From NCBI RefSeq assembly GCF_963677575.1, contig NZ_OY782038.1:5477001-5541000 (forward strand): a DNA stretch of 64,000 nucleotides, given 5' to 3'. Positions 1 through 8,565 of the stretch are shown one piece after another (the stretch's first letter is position 1; every line of letters begins with the position of its first letter). Position numbers and translations under genes: made by a program. This DNA comes from an uncultured Draconibacterium sp. (GTDB lineage: Bacteria > Bacteroidota > Bacteroidia > Bacteroidales > Prolixibacteraceae). The notes under the pieces are model-generated. The model worked only from the letters and a program-made list of their open reading frames with translations. It did not search any database and was not told the DNA's origin.

Positions 1-1
1 T

Positions 2-973
2 GTAATCATGGAGATCTTCAAAGAGGCCGGTTTACCTGATGGTGTTATCAACCTGGTTTATGCTTCTGGTCCTGTTGCTGCCGATACTGTGCTTACTCAC
101 CCTGAGTTTGCCGGAATTCACTTCACAGGTTCAACTGCAGTATTCCAAAGCATTTGGAAAACTATTGGCGAAAACATTTACAAATACAAATCATACCCAC
201 GTATCGTTGGAGAGACTGGTGGTAAAGACTTCATTTTTGCTGATCCTACCGCTAAAAAACGCGAATTGGCAATTGCCATGTTGCGTGGTGCTTTCGAATA
301 CCAGGGACAGAAATGTTCTGCAGCTTCAAGATGTTACGTGCCTGCAAGTATCTGGCCTGAAGTAAAAGAAATTTTAGGCGCTGAGCTGGCTACTGTAAAA
401 ATGGGGCCGGTTGAAGATTTCACTAACTTCGTGAATGCGGTTATCGACGAATCGTCGTTTGATAAACTGAAAGGTTTTATCGACCGTGCAAAAGAAGACG
501 AAGATGCTGAAGTTATCTTTGGCGGAAACTGCGATAAATCAGTTGGTTATTTTATTGAGCCAACAGTAATTTTGGCTAAAAAACCAGATTACATAACAAT
601 GCAGGAAGAGTTGTTTGGTCCTGTTCTTACTGTTTTTGTTTACGAAGACGAAGACATGGATGCAACACTTGACTTGGTTGATAAAACTTCGATTTACGCA
701 CTTACAGGTGCTGTATTCTCGCAAAGCCGTTACAATATCGAGAAGATTGCCAAACGTCTGGAAAACTCAGCCGGTAACTTCTATATTAACGACAAGCCAA
801 CAGGTGCTGTTGTCGGTCAGCAGCCATTTGGTGGCGCTCGTGGTTCGGGTACTGACGATAAAGCAGGTTCTATCTTTAACATGCTTCGTTGGACTGCAAT
901 CCGTACCATTAAAGAAAACTTCGTACCTCCTGTAGATTATACTTATCCGAACTTTCAACCGGATAATGAATAA
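2..973 (+). CDS. pruA: L-glutamate gamma-semialdehyde (1-pyrroline-5-carboxylate) dehydrogenase, 3' part
   Basis: The reading frame is open from position 2, so the gene begins before the window; the ATG at 8 is internal. It encodes the C-terminal ~323 residues of an aldehyde dehydrogenase that oxidises glutamate semialdehyde to glutamate with NAD in proline catabolism, in the cytoplasm. Visible motifs are VGETGGKD, holding the general-base Glu (codon 212-214), and GQKCSAASR, holding the nucleophilic Cys (codon 314-316), followed by QEELFGPVL and the QQPFGGARGSGT C-terminal motif. The lysine-rich KYKSYPRIVGETGGK style fits the eukaryote-like ALDH4/PruA form common in Bacteroidota. A strong terminator follows at 994-1032. 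The family assignment is firm; the N-terminal NAD-binding half is not visible. Confidence 0.95.
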   Translation, partial: VIMEIFKEAGLPDGVINLVYASGPVAADTVLTHPEFAGIHFTGSTAVFQSIWKTIGENIYKYKSYPRIVGETGGKDFIFADPTAKKRELAIAMLRGAFEYQGQKCSAASRCYVPASIWPEVKEILGAELATVKMGPVEDFTNFVNAVIDESSFDKLKGFIDRAKEDEDAEVIFGGNCDKSVGYFIEPTVILAKKPDYITMQEELFGPVLTVFVYEDEDMDATLDLVDKTSIYALTGAVFSQSRYNIEKIAKRLENSAGNFYINDKPTGAVVGQQPFGGARGSGTDDKAGSIFNMLRWTAIRTIKENFVPPVDYTYPNFQPDNE

Positions 974-993
974 ATATTAAGGTTATACTGTTG

Positions 994-1032
994 AAAAAGA
1001 GGAGTCGGAATTGTTCGATTCCTCTTTTTTTT
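994..1032 (+). terminator. Rho-independent terminator after pruA
   Basis: A hairpin with left arm AAAAAGAGGAGTCGGAA and right arm TTCGATTCCTCTTTTTTTT (two G-T wobbles) runs directly into a T tract. It begins 21 bases after the pruA stop codon and ends before the next promoter, so it should end the pruA transcript. Confidence 0.85.
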
Positions 1033-1047
1033 GATCACGAAAGATTC

Positions 1048-1055
1048 TACTTTTG
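1048..1055 (+). promoter_or_regulatory. Possible Bacteroidota -7 element for the divIC-like gene
   Basis: TACTTTTG matches the Bacteroidota -7 consensus TAnnTTTG and lies 18 bases before the ATG at 1074, just after the pruA terminator. A TTTG lies upstream at 1029-1032, but its spacing (about 15 bases) is shorter than the usual 19-21. The match is suggestive only. Confidence 0.35.
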
Positions 1056-1073
1056 TAACAACATCTGAGGAAC

Positions 1074-1382
1074 ATGAAAAAGGAAATATTCAAATCCGGT
1101 ATTTTTAAACGTATAGGTAATAAATTTGTCATTACCGCTGTTTTTTTTGCAATCTGGATTATATTTTCTGATGAGAATAGCATTGTTTCTCATGTAAAAA
1201 GTAAGCGTCAACTAAACGAGTTGAAACAACAAAAAGAATATTACCAGGAACGAATTGCCTCCGACAGGCAAAAGCTTCAAGACCTGAATAAAGGAAAAGA
1301 AGAACTCGAAAAATTTGCCCGCGAACAATACCAGATGTCGAAACCCGACGAAGATGTTTTTATTATTGTTGAAGAAGAATAG
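1074..1382 (+). CDS. DivIC/FtsB-like septum formation protein
   Basis: This 102-residue bitopic membrane protein has a short basic cytoplasmic N-terminus, one membrane segment (about residues 18-33, VITAVFFAIWIIF) and a charged periplasmic coiled coil (about 41-85). The C-terminal motif FAREQYQMSKPDEDVFIIVEE is the typical ending of the FtsB/DivIC family (the full motif spans residues 80-101). These proteins bridge FtsL and FtsQ in the divisome. It stands alone between the pruA terminator and yqgE, so it is probably expressed from its own promoter. Assignment to the family is secure; the exact orthology to FtsB or DivIC is a matter of naming. Confidence 0.85.
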   Translation: MKKEIFKSGIFKRIGNKFVITAVFFAIWIIFSDENSIVSHVKSKRQLNELKQQKEYYQERIASDRQKLQDLNKGKEELEKFAREQYQMSKPDEDVFIIVEEE

Positions 1383-1506
1383 AAAAGCTTTTTGGTAAAC
1401 AATAATTTCCCTAAACTAGAACATTCTGTTAATAAATCCGTTACAAAGTAGTGTAAGATAAACAGCTATTTGATAGCCTGCATAAATTTCTTATATTGCT
1501 TTTACA

Positions 1507-2097
1507 ATGAATGAGAATCTTGACATATTCAAAATAAAATCAAACAATATTGCACCACAAAAAGGGCGTATTTTGATTGCTGAACCATTTTTGTCCGGCA
1601 ATTATTTCAATCGTTCTGTGGTATTTTTGGTTGCTTACAGCAAAAAAGGCGCGGTGGGGTTTATTCTGAATAAAAAGGTTGATTTTCCGGTTCAGGATGC
1701 ATTCCCCGATTTCCCTGATTTTAATGCTGATGTTTATCTCGGAGGACCTGTTTCTACTGATTCGGTGTATTTTATCCATAAACTTGGCGATAAACTTCCA
1801 GGTAGTATTCATGTAATGGGCGACCTTTATTGGGGGGGCGATTTTGAAGTATTGAAACGAGACATTCGAAGCGGAAAGATAAATTCTTCAGATATCCGGT
1901 TTTTCCTTGGTTATTCGGGTTGGGATGGTGGTCAGCTGGAAGATGAACTAAAAGAAGATTCGTGGCTGGTAACCGATGTTGAGCAAAACGAAGTAATGAA
2001 AGATTTGAGTGAATCTTCGTGGTTCGATTTTGTGAAAAAGGCCGGAAATCGTTATTCGGTTTGGGAGAATTTCCCTGAGAATCCTGCACTTAATTAG
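1507..2097 (+). CDS. YqgE/AlgH family protein
   Basis: The 196-residue product carries the YqgE/AlgH (UPF0301, formerly DUF179) signature: GRILIAEPFLSGNYFNRSVV near residue 21, then GFILNK, LGGPV, and FFLGYSGWDGGQLEDEL with SWL at the C-terminal side. The fold is known but the biochemical role is not settled; AlgH was linked to alginate regulation in Pseudomonas. No signal peptide or membrane segment is visible, so it is cytoplasmic. The gene is convergent with the class IV aminotransferase, whose stop codon is only 15 bases away. Family assignment is confident and function is unknown. Confidence 0.85.
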   Translation: MNENLDIFKIKSNNIAPQKGRILIAEPFLSGNYFNRSVVFLVAYSKKGAVGFILNKKVDFPVQDAFPDFPDFNADVYLGGPVSTDSVYFIHKLGDKLPGSIHVMGDLYWGGDFEVLKRDIRSGKINSSDIRFFLGYSGWDGGQLEDELKEDSWLVTDVEQNEVMKDLSESSWFDFVKKAGNRYSVWENFPENPALN

Positions 2098-2112
2098 TTA
2101 ACTAGGTGCTTT

Positions 2113-2949
2113 TCATTTCTGATTTTCAGTTTTACTTTCTAAAAACTTATTTAGCGCAGCATAAATACGGTCGGTGTATTGGTGCACGTACCTACGGTTT
2201 TCAAATCCTAAAACCCACTGGATGCCCTGTATTTCGGAAGCAAAGAATATCTCATCCATCTGCAGCAGATGTTTTGATTCCAGGTCATTTGCCTCTACAA
2301 CTTTCATATTCAAATCGATTGCCAGTCGAATAATTTCGGGGCGAATTACATCCGTATAGCAACCCGTGTTTATTGTTGGCGTAAACAGAATATTATCCTT
2401 CATCATAAAAACATTGGCAGCGATGCCTTCACAAATAACATCCTTTTCATTTAAAATTACAGCTGCCCGATTGGTGTTCTCCGTAATTTCGGCACTGACA
2501 TGTTTCCAGAATGTCGCTTTTCCAAGTCGAGAGTTGTTGTTGTGCGAGTGACTTAACAATTTCGAATCAGAAATACTGATGAGCAATCCTTGCTCATTCA
2601 TTTGAAAATCGAATTCCTCAAAAGCCCTGGAGGTAATCAGGTAGTCAATTTTTTCTTCAGCAATAAAAAAATGAAAAGTGATGAGCCCTGTCCTGTAAAA
2701 ACGGTTTTTATTGAGCATCCGTTTTAGTAGCCTGAATAGTTCTCTGCGGTTTTTAAACAGACCGGGAACATTATGCCCAAGAGTTTTTAATTCAAATTCC
2801 AGGATGTCTAGGTTTTCATCGAGCAGCGGAATTCCTCCAAAACCAAACCAGAGGCAGTGTTTATACACATCGGGTGTGTTTAACAGAAATGGTGTAAGGT
2901 TGGTTTCTGCTTCTTTTAAAATTTGCTTATTTACAAGCAGGTAAGCCAT
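2113..2949 (-). CDS. Class IV PLP-dependent aminotransferase / aminodeoxychorismate lyase-like
   Basis: The 278-residue protein has the class IV fold pattern. Lys144 in RLGKATFWKH is the likely PLP Schiff-base lysine, and Glu174 in ICEGIAANVF matches the conserved E-G-x-x-N-V/I-F that binds the PLP pyridine nitrogen. Members include branched-chain and D-amino-acid aminotransferases and aminodeoxychorismate lyase (PabC). The SEIQGIQWV stretch near the C-terminus replaces the usual T-S-x-G-x-x-P motif, so substrate class cannot be read from the sequence. It is separated by 3 bases from the rhomboid gene upstream and is probably co-transcribed with it and holA. Confidence 0.75.
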   Translation of the reverse strand: MAYLLVNKQILKEAETNLTPFLLNTPDVYKHCLWFGFGGIPLLDENLDILEFELKTLGHNVPGLFKNRRELFRLLKRMLNKNRFYRTGLITFHFFIAEEKIDYLITSRAFEEFDFQMNEQGLLISISDSKLLSHSHNNNSRLGKATFWKHVSAEITENTNRAAVILNEKDVICEGIAANVFMMKDNILFTPTINTGCYTDVIRPEIIRLAIDLNMKVVEANDLESKHLLQMDEIFFASEIQGIQWVLGFENRRYVHQYTDRIYAALNKFLESKTENQK

Positions 2950-2952
2950 AAG

Positions 2953-3564
2953 TTACAGGAACGAAAACAGATTGTCGATAAAGCGGGTGAATAAATCCGG
3001 CTTCAGTAAAATCGGAAAAATGAACCCAAAAACGGCTCCCAAAAAGTGGGCATCGTGAGCTACATTGTCCGTCTTCCGTTTACTCATTTGATACGAGTAA
3101 AAAAGGTAGCCGGCGGCAAACAGAATTCCGGGAATGGGAAGCACCGCAAATAAATACAAAGGCTCCCATGGCTGGAAAAATATCGTGGCAAATAGTACTG
3201 CCGAAACAGCACCTGAAGCGCCAACTGCATTGTAGTAATAGTTGTTTTTATGTTTTATCAGACTCCAGATATTGGAAGCCAGAATGCCGCCAAAATAGAG
3301 GAGCAAAAAGTAGGCTGTTGCTTTGTTGCCAAAATAATAACCAAAGTAGACCACGGTATTTCGTCCGAAAAAATAAAGCACCAGCATGTTTACACCCAAA
3401 TGCGACCAGTTGGCATGAATAAAGGCGTGGCTTACCAATCGGTAGTATTCTTTGCGGTGAATAATTTGCACTGCATTAAATTGTAGCTTTGCCGATAATT
3501 CGCGGTTTTGAAAGGCAATGTATGAAATTACGGCAGTTACGCCGATGATAAACCAAACTATCAT
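2953..3564 (-). CDS. Rhomboid family intramembrane serine protease
   Basis: This 203-residue polytopic protein has about six hydrophobic segments. Rhomboid hallmarks are HANWSHLGVNM (His55, Asn59), the catalytic serine Ser117 in GASGAVSAV, and the catalytic histidine His173 in HDAHFLGAVFG. Rhomboids cut substrate transmembrane segments within the membrane. The HDAHF form instead of the commoner HxxG is still within family variation. The start ATG overlaps the holA stop by one base (TAATG), a translational coupling arrangement. The active-site residues are all present, so an active enzyme is expected. Confidence 0.85.
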   Translation of the reverse strand: MIVWFIIGVTAVISYIAFQNRELSAKLQFNAVQIIHRKEYYRLVSHAFIHANWSHLGVNMLVLYFFGRNTVVYFGYYFGNKATAYFLLLYFGGILASNIWSLIKHKNNYYYNAVGASGAVSAVLFATIFFQPWEPLYLFAVLPIPGILFAAGYLFYSYQMSKRKTDNVAHDAHFLGAVFGFIFPILLKPDLFTRFIDNLFSFL

Positions 3565-4565
3565 TAGTGTAAAATTTTATAGATCATTTCCTTTTGCAGG
3601 TCTCCTGTTTCAACCATTGTTGATACGTTGAACCCTTTACTTTTCATGTCGTATTCGCGCAAAATACCCATTATTTCGTACAGCTTGGTAGGAGAGTAGC
3701 GCTTGGCTGCCGACACATAATCTTTTACAAAGAAAGGATGAACGCGAAGTTCGGCAGCAACATTTCGTTCCGATTTATTTTTAAGAAAATGATAGGTAAA
3801 CAGTTTCGAAAAATAGAAATACAAACCGGCCACAGTTTTCTGTATCGGATTCAACGTTGGATTAGAACCAAAATAATTAATTATCCGATTGGCTTTAAGT
3901 ACATTCTTTTCGCCCAATGCATTCTGAAGTTCAAGAATGTTAAATTCTTTGCTCAGGCCGATATTTTTTTCAATATGATCGGGTGTGATTTTTGTCGTGT
4001 CTTTAACGGCAATTACCAGTTTATTTAGTTCATTGGCAATTTTGCTTAAATCCGTTCCCAAATACGAAGTCAGCAGCAGAGCAGCTTGCGGCGTTATGGT
4101 GTAATTATGACGTTTCAAAAAGCCATCAATCCAACCCGGAATTTTGTTCTCGTAAAGTTTTTTCGAGGTAAAAAGTACGCCATTCTTTTTTATGGCTTTG
4201 GCCAGTTTTGTTCTCGAATCGAGGTTTTTGTATTTGTAAGCCAATACCAAAATGGTTGATGCCAGTGGCTTTTCTGCATACGATGTCAGCGTGTCAATTT
4301 TGCTCAGACTTTGTGCTTCTTTCACAATAATCACCTGCTTGCTGGCCATCATCGGAAAACGCAACGATGCTTCTACAATGGTAACCGGATCAGAGTCTTT
4401 GCCATAAAATATGGTTTGATTAAATCCTTTCTCAGCATCAGTAAGCACATTGTCTTCAATGTAATCCGATAGCTCATCAATAAAATATGCCTCTTCACCC
4501 TGAAGCAAATAAATAGGGTGGTAAATGCCTTTTTTCAAATTGTGCAGTATGTCGCTATACTCCAT
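3564..4565 (-). CDS. holA: DNA polymerase III subunit delta
   Basis: The 333-residue product matches HolA, the clamp-loader subunit that opens the beta clamp. It begins YSDILHNLKKGIYHPIYLLQGEEAYFIDELSDYIEDN, shown here by its key pieces YLLQGEE and FIDEL, then FNQTIFYGKDSD and RFPMMASKQVIIVKEAQ, all typical of the degenerate AAA+ module of delta. The middle KLANEL-like portion is SKIANELNKL, and the collar domain follows. Length is normal for Bacteroidota (about 340). It lies one base from AMP nucleosidase and overlaps the rhomboid start, suggesting a small operon. Confidence 0.88.
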   Translation of the reverse strand: MEYSDILHNLKKGIYHPIYLLQGEEAYFIDELSDYIEDNVLTDAEKGFNQTIFYGKDSDPVTIVEASLRFPMMASKQVIIVKEAQSLSKIDTLTSYAEKPLASTILVLAYKYKNLDSRTKLAKAIKKNGVLFTSKKLYENKIPGWIDGFLKRHNYTITPQAALLLTSYLGTDLSKIANELNKLVIAVKDTTKITPDHIEKNIGLSKEFNILELQNALGEKNVLKANRIINYFGSNPTLNPIQKTVAGLYFYFSKLFTYHFLKNKSERNVAAELRVHPFFVKDYVSAAKRYSPTKLYEIMGILREYDMKSKGFNVSTMVETGDLQKEMIYKILH

Positions 4566-4566
4566 T

Positions 4567-5337
4567 TTAAAATCGTAAGTGTTTTACAGATAGTCCGTGG
4601 TTCTTAATTTCCAGCAACGCATCGATACCGGCCTGTATATGTCTTTCTACATACGAGGAAGAAACATATTGATCGCTTTTGTCGGTTTTTACACCGGTCG
4701 AAATCATGGGCTGATCAGAAACCAATAACAAAACGCCGGTAGGTATTTGGTTGGCAAAACCAACGGTAAAAAGTGTTGCTGTTTCCATATCAACAGCCAT
4801 TGCCCGTGTTTTTTTGAGGTATTTTTTAAACCGATCGTCGTATTCCCACACCCGGCGGTTCGTTGTAAACACAACACCTGTCCAGTAATCCTGCTCCGAA
4901 TTCCGAAGAATGTGGGAAACGGCGCGCTGGAGGTTAAAAGCAGGAAGAGCCGGAACTTCCGGTGGCAGGTAATCAGCTGATGTTCCGTCGCTACGGATAG
5001 CTGCAATTGGCAGAATAAAATCTCCCAGTTGATTTTTCTTTTTTAAACCGCCACATTTACCGAGGAACAAAACAGCTTTTGGGTGTATTGCACTTAGTAA
5101 ATCCATTACTGTGGCTGCGTTTGGACTTCCCATTCCAAAGTTGATCATAGTAATACCTTCGGCAGTTGCACTAGGCATGTTTTTGTCGGTTCCTTCAACC
5201 GGAACCTCAAATTTGCGTGCAAATCGTTCTACGTAATCCTGAAAATTGGTGAGCAAAATATACCTGCCAATTTCATCGAGCTTTTTGCCGGTATATCGCG
5301 GCAACCAGTTGTCAACAATTTCTTTTTTCGTCTTCAT
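4567..5337 (-). CDS. AMP nucleosidase
   Basis: The product hydrolyses AMP to adenine and ribose 5-phosphate or is closely related (nucleoside phosphorylase/nucleosidase fold). The protein carries INFGMGSPNAATVMDLL, the LFLGKCGGLKK glycine motif, and AVDMETATLF, the catalytic and ribose-binding signature of the PNP/UDP superfamily. I place the start at the ATG encoding MKTKKEIVDNWLPRYTGKK, the standard N-terminus of the Bacteroidota enzyme. An upstream in-frame ATG at 5364 would add nine unmatched residues. Final length is 256 residues, normal for the short Bacteroides-type enzyme that lacks the larger N-terminal domain of E. coli Amn. Confidence 0.85.
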   Translation of the reverse strand: MKTKKEIVDNWLPRYTGKKLDEIGRYILLTNFQDYVERFARKFEVPVEGTDKNMPSATAEGITMINFGMGSPNAATVMDLLSAIHPKAVLFLGKCGGLKKKNQLGDFILPIAAIRSDGTSADYLPPEVPALPAFNLQRAVSHILRNSEQDYWTGVVFTTNRRVWEYDDRFKKYLKKTRAMAVDMETATLFTVGFANQIPTGVLLLVSDQPMISTGVKTDKSDQYVSSSYVERHIQAGIDALLEIKNHGLSVKHLRF

Positions 5338-5453
5338 AAGCTGAATTATTCTACCTTTGAACAAATAGGAATACTTTTGGTTTTAAGGCGAACACAAATG
5401 TACATTTTTAGAGCTCGCCAGCCAAGTTGAGTTAATAAGTAATTGACAAGATT

Positions 5454-5900
5454 ATGTACAAACTGAATTTGCCGGAATATGCTTTCCGAACAAAAACAGA
5501 AAATACAAAAACGCTGATATTTGATTCGATACGGAAGAAATTTGTGGTGCTGACACCGGAGGAGTGGGTGCGTCAGAATTTTATTCAATATTTGATACAG
5601 GAAAAGAGCTACCCACAGAATTTAATGGCTGTGGAGAAACAGATAAAAGTAAACCTGCAACAACGTCGTTTTGATTTGCTTGTTTATCAACGCAACGGAA
5701 ATCCACACTTGATTGCCGAGTTTAAAGCGCCTAATGTAAAAATCACACAGAATGCTTTTGATCAGGTGGTGCGCTATAACATGACTTTACGCGTTGAAAG
5801 GGTAGTGGTGTCGAATGGAATGCAGCATTTTGCCTGCGAGATCGACTACGAAAAGAACAGCTATTCTTTTTTGAAAGAGATTCCAACTTTTGGGCAGTAA
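5454..5900 (+). CDS. Orphan type I restriction HsdR N-terminal-like nuclease domain protein
   Basis: The 148-residue protein consists only of an HSDR_N-like domain. Residues 72-91 hold the PD-(D/E)xK-like core: Asp74 in RRFDLLVY, then a beta hairpin and Glu89-Phe-Lys91 in LIAEFKAP. In type I restriction enzymes this domain cuts DNA, but here no helicase domain, methylase or specificity subunit lies nearby. Such stand-alone versions are widespread and conserved in Bacteroidota next to holA, which argues for a cellular role rather than restriction. That last point is background knowledge and not visible here. It diverges from AMP nucleosidase. Confidence 0.75.
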   Translation: MYKLNLPEYAFRTKTENTKTLIFDSIRKKFVVLTPEEWVRQNFIQYLIQEKSYPQNLMAVEKQIKVNLQQRRFDLLVYQRNGNPHLIAEFKAPNVKITQNAFDQVVRYNMTLRVERVVVSNGMQHFACEIDYEKNSYSFLKEIPTFGQ

Positions 5901-5921
5901 TGATTGTTGGCTTAACTCATT

Positions 5922-6449
5922 TTATCCCAAAAATTTCTGATAAAACAGCTCATCTTTCCATCCGGAGAAAGTTTTGATCCAGTCTTTTTTGATTCCGCTG
6001 CGTGTAAATCCCGATTTTTCGAATAATTGTATGCTTCCCCAATTGTCGGAAGTAATGTTGGCGTACAACTGTCTTAATCCCAGAATTTCAAATGCATAAC
6101 TGGATAATGCATGGAGCGCATCGCTCGCGTACCCTTTTTTGCGGTCATCGCTTTTGTGAATAAGGATACCAATTCCGGCTCGCATATGAAAGGGCTCAAA
6201 ATCAAATAAATCAATAGCTCCAACAGGTTTCTTCTCCGCTGTTTCAATTACCAGACGAAGCTGTTTGGTCTCGTAAATATCTTTTACCGACTCCAGAAGG
6301 TACTGCGCAAGAATGTGTTTCGAGAAAGGAGTTTTGGTATTGCTTACTTCCCAAATTTCGGTATTGTTTTCCCATTGATACAACAGCTCAATGTCTTCCG
6401 GTTCAAGGGGGCGGAGTATAACTTTTCCAAAGCTTAGCTTTTCCTTCAT
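5922..6449 (-). CDS. GNAT family N-acetyltransferase (RimJ/RimL-like)
   Basis: The 175-residue protein opens with LRPLEPEDIELLYQWENN, the RimJ/RimL-type beginning. It has the acetyl-CoA motif region around IHKSDDRKKGYASDALHALS and ends with a NWGSIQLFEKSGFTRSG motif typical of the GNAT fold. These enzymes acetylate protein N-termini, amino sugars or small amines; the substrate cannot be inferred. The gene sits 18 bases after the stop of the upstream GT2 gene on the same strand and may be co-transcribed with it. It is convergent with the HsdR-N-like gene. Confidence 0.82.
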   Translation of the reverse strand: MKEKLSFGKVILRPLEPEDIELLYQWENNTEIWEVSNTKTPFSKHILAQYLLESVKDIYETKQLRLVIETAEKKPVGAIDLFDFEPFHMRAGIGILIHKSDDRKKGYASDALHALSSYAFEILGLRQLYANITSDNWGSIQLFEKSGFTRSGIKKDWIKTFSGWKDELFYQKFLG

Positions 6450-6467
6450 CTTCTTTGTTTTTAATGT

Positions 6468-8423
6468 TTATCGGTCAAGGTGTTTCCAGCCTTTTAGCAA
6501 AAGCTCAATATCCGATAGCAAGTTGTAATCTTTTGCATATAATCGGTTTAGCTGAACCGATTTTTCTTTATCCAATGGTAATCCCGGAAATTGGTCGCCA
6601 GGTGTTAAAACCCCATCTTTTATGGCCGGAAGGTTGCTATCTTCATCAACGCCCGGAATGTATCCGATCCAGGATTTTTTCCCTGCAATCACCCGGAAAA
6701 TATTTTTTATGAAGTTTCCCTTATTTGCTGTGAACCAGATTAAAACCGGACTCAGACATAAAATCAAAAGTGCAGCAAACAGATCAAGTATTCGTTTTTT
6801 ACGTTTGTTACCTGATTTTGAAATGGCATTCAGATTCACCACGTAAAGGTCGCCGGCAGAATGAATAGAATTACTTCCAATTATGCTTGCACTTTCAGGC
6901 GGTGCAATTTTGTAATCGATATCCAGACGGCTTAAATCAAGCATTGCTTTAATAATCTCAGCAGAACTAATGTTCTCGGCACAAAAAATAATTTCATCAA
7001 TGCGGTTTATCCGAATGATCTCTTCCAGCCGACTCAATTCTCCCATGTAATTTTGACCTTTATCGCTGCTGTCGAGCGCTATAAAACCTGCCATTTGCGA
7101 TCTGATACGGGTTTCTTCCAAAATTTGTTGAACTCGGCGTGCTTCCTTTGAATGTCCAACAATGGCAATTTTTCGGGTACGCTGCGAGTTCAGTCTGAAA
7201 TCGCTAAGTTTTAGCCAGTGTCCCAACAAACGGTAGGCAATCAGAATAATACCTGACCACGCTGTACCCAACAAAATTAATGCGCGCGAAAAACGGTATT
7301 TTTCATCAACCAGCGAATAGGCCAGTAGTAGCGAAATCAATCCCCAAAGAATTCCCCGGCCTACTTTATAAATGCTCACGGGCTTTTTATATCCTCCCGA
7401 AAACAGGATGCCAAACAGAAAAAATAAGCAGTAACCTGGTACTACATATTGTATATATTCCGGCGGGTAATAATTGGGCTGATGAAACCGGAATTGCTCC
7501 CACGACGGAGTGATTAGCCAGAATCCGGCGAAAATAAATAAAGCATCAACAACAGGAGTATAGAATTTTTGCAGTACGCGTTTTGATGCTGATAACATAG
7601 CCCTGAAATAAATGGCCAGGTTAATTAACAGCGCAAAAACACTTGCTTTACTTCCCGAAAAATGTTTGCGGGCAAAGATTACCATGGCGTTGTAAAATAC
7701 CTTTACATAATTCAGCGAGCCTTTTTTTGTGCTTTCACCTTTATAATGGATTATGGTCGTTTCGGGGTAGTAATAATTTTTATAACCAGCTTTTTGAATG
7801 CGATAAGAAAGATCGATGTCTTCGCCGTACATAAAAAAGGTTTCATCCAGTAGCCCTACTTTATCGAGTGCCGATTTACGAAGCAGCATAAAAGCACCAG
7901 CCAGTACATCAATTTCATGAACTTGATCCTTATCCAGGTAGGAGAGATGATATTTTCCGAATCTTCGTGATTTTGGGAAAAGCCTGGAAAGACCAAACAT
8001 TTTATAAAAGGCAATCCACGGTGTTGGTAATCCCCGTTTTGATTCCGGTAGAAAAACGCCTTTTCCATCGATCATTTTTACACCAAGACCACCGGCATCG
8101 GGATGCGCTTCCATAAAAGAAAGCACCTTTTTTAAAGTATCTTCCTCAACAACGGTGTCAGGATTCAACAACAAAACATATTTCCCTTTTGCCTGCTGAA
8201 TGGCCTGGTTGTTGGCCCTTGAAAAACCTACATTCTCTGTATTTTGAATGAAAGTAACATTTGGAAACTTTTCATTGATCAACTGTGCAGAGCCATCAAC
8301 TGAATTATTATCAACAACAAAAACTTCGCCTTGCACATTCTGCAAAGCCTTCTCAACAGAGTGGAGGCATTGTTCCAGAAAATGCTTTACGTTGTAGTTA
8401 ACAATAACAATTGAAATATCCAT
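6468..8423 (-). CDS. GT2 glycosyltransferase fused to a membrane and nucleotide-binding-like C-terminal region
   Basis: Residues 1-245 are a GT2 domain of the rhamnosyltransferase type: SIVIVNYNVKHFLEQCL, VVDNNSVDGS, LLLNPDTVV as the metal-binding segment, and FMYGEDIDLSYR as the acceptor motif. About five hydrophobic segments follow (roughly 258-400). A Rossmann-like region beginning RTRKIAIVGHSKEAR (about 405-540) resembles the CoA-binding-like domain of polyprenyl glycosylphosphotransferases. The helix KRILDLFAALLILCLSPVL also matches the entry of that family, but the catalytic DELPQ and GPRP motifs of sugar transferases are absent. It likely adds a sugar to a lipid-linked acceptor; the C-terminal half seems catalytically degenerate. 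Confidence 0.8.
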   Translation of the reverse strand: MDISIVIVNYNVKHFLEQCLHSVEKALQNVQGEVFVVDNNSVDGSAQLINEKFPNVTFIQNTENVGFSRANNQAIQQAKGKYVLLLNPDTVVEEDTLKKVLSFMEAHPDAGGLGVKMIDGKGVFLPESKRGLPTPWIAFYKMFGLSRLFPKSRRFGKYHLSYLDKDQVHEIDVLAGAFMLLRKSALDKVGLLDETFFMYGEDIDLSYRIQKAGYKNYYYPETTIIHYKGESTKKGSLNYVKVFYNAMVIFARKHFSGSKASVFALLINLAIYFRAMLSASKRVLQKFYTPVVDALFIFAGFWLITPSWEQFRFHQPNYYPPEYIQYVVPGYCLFFLFGILFSGGYKKPVSIYKVGRGILWGLISLLLAYSLVDEKYRFSRALILLGTAWSGIILIAYRLLGHWLKLSDFRLNSQRTRKIAIVGHSKEARRVQQILEETRIRSQMAGFIALDSSDKGQNYMGELSRLEEIIRINRIDEIIFCAENISSAEIIKAMLDLSRLDIDYKIAPPESASIIGSNSIHSAGDLYVVNLNAISKSGNKRKKRILDLFAALLILCLSPVLIWFTANKGNFIKNIFRVIAGKKSWIGYIPGVDEDSNLPAIKDGVLTPGDQFPGLPLDKEKSVQLNRLYAKDYNLLSDIELLLKGWKHLDR

Positions 8424-8565
8424 TTTTCAGAGCTGGCGTTTTCAAGATGATTTGTTCTGTATATCAGACCGCTTTCGAAAACGACTTTTATAGTTGCTTA
8501 ATAACGATTCTCAAATGTAAGGTTTCCTTTTCATAACAAAAAAATCCGGCTCTCTGAAGTGAGAT

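Noticed and set aside
4704..5006. 100-residue minus-strand frame
   Set aside because: It lies wholly within AMP nucleosidase in another frame.
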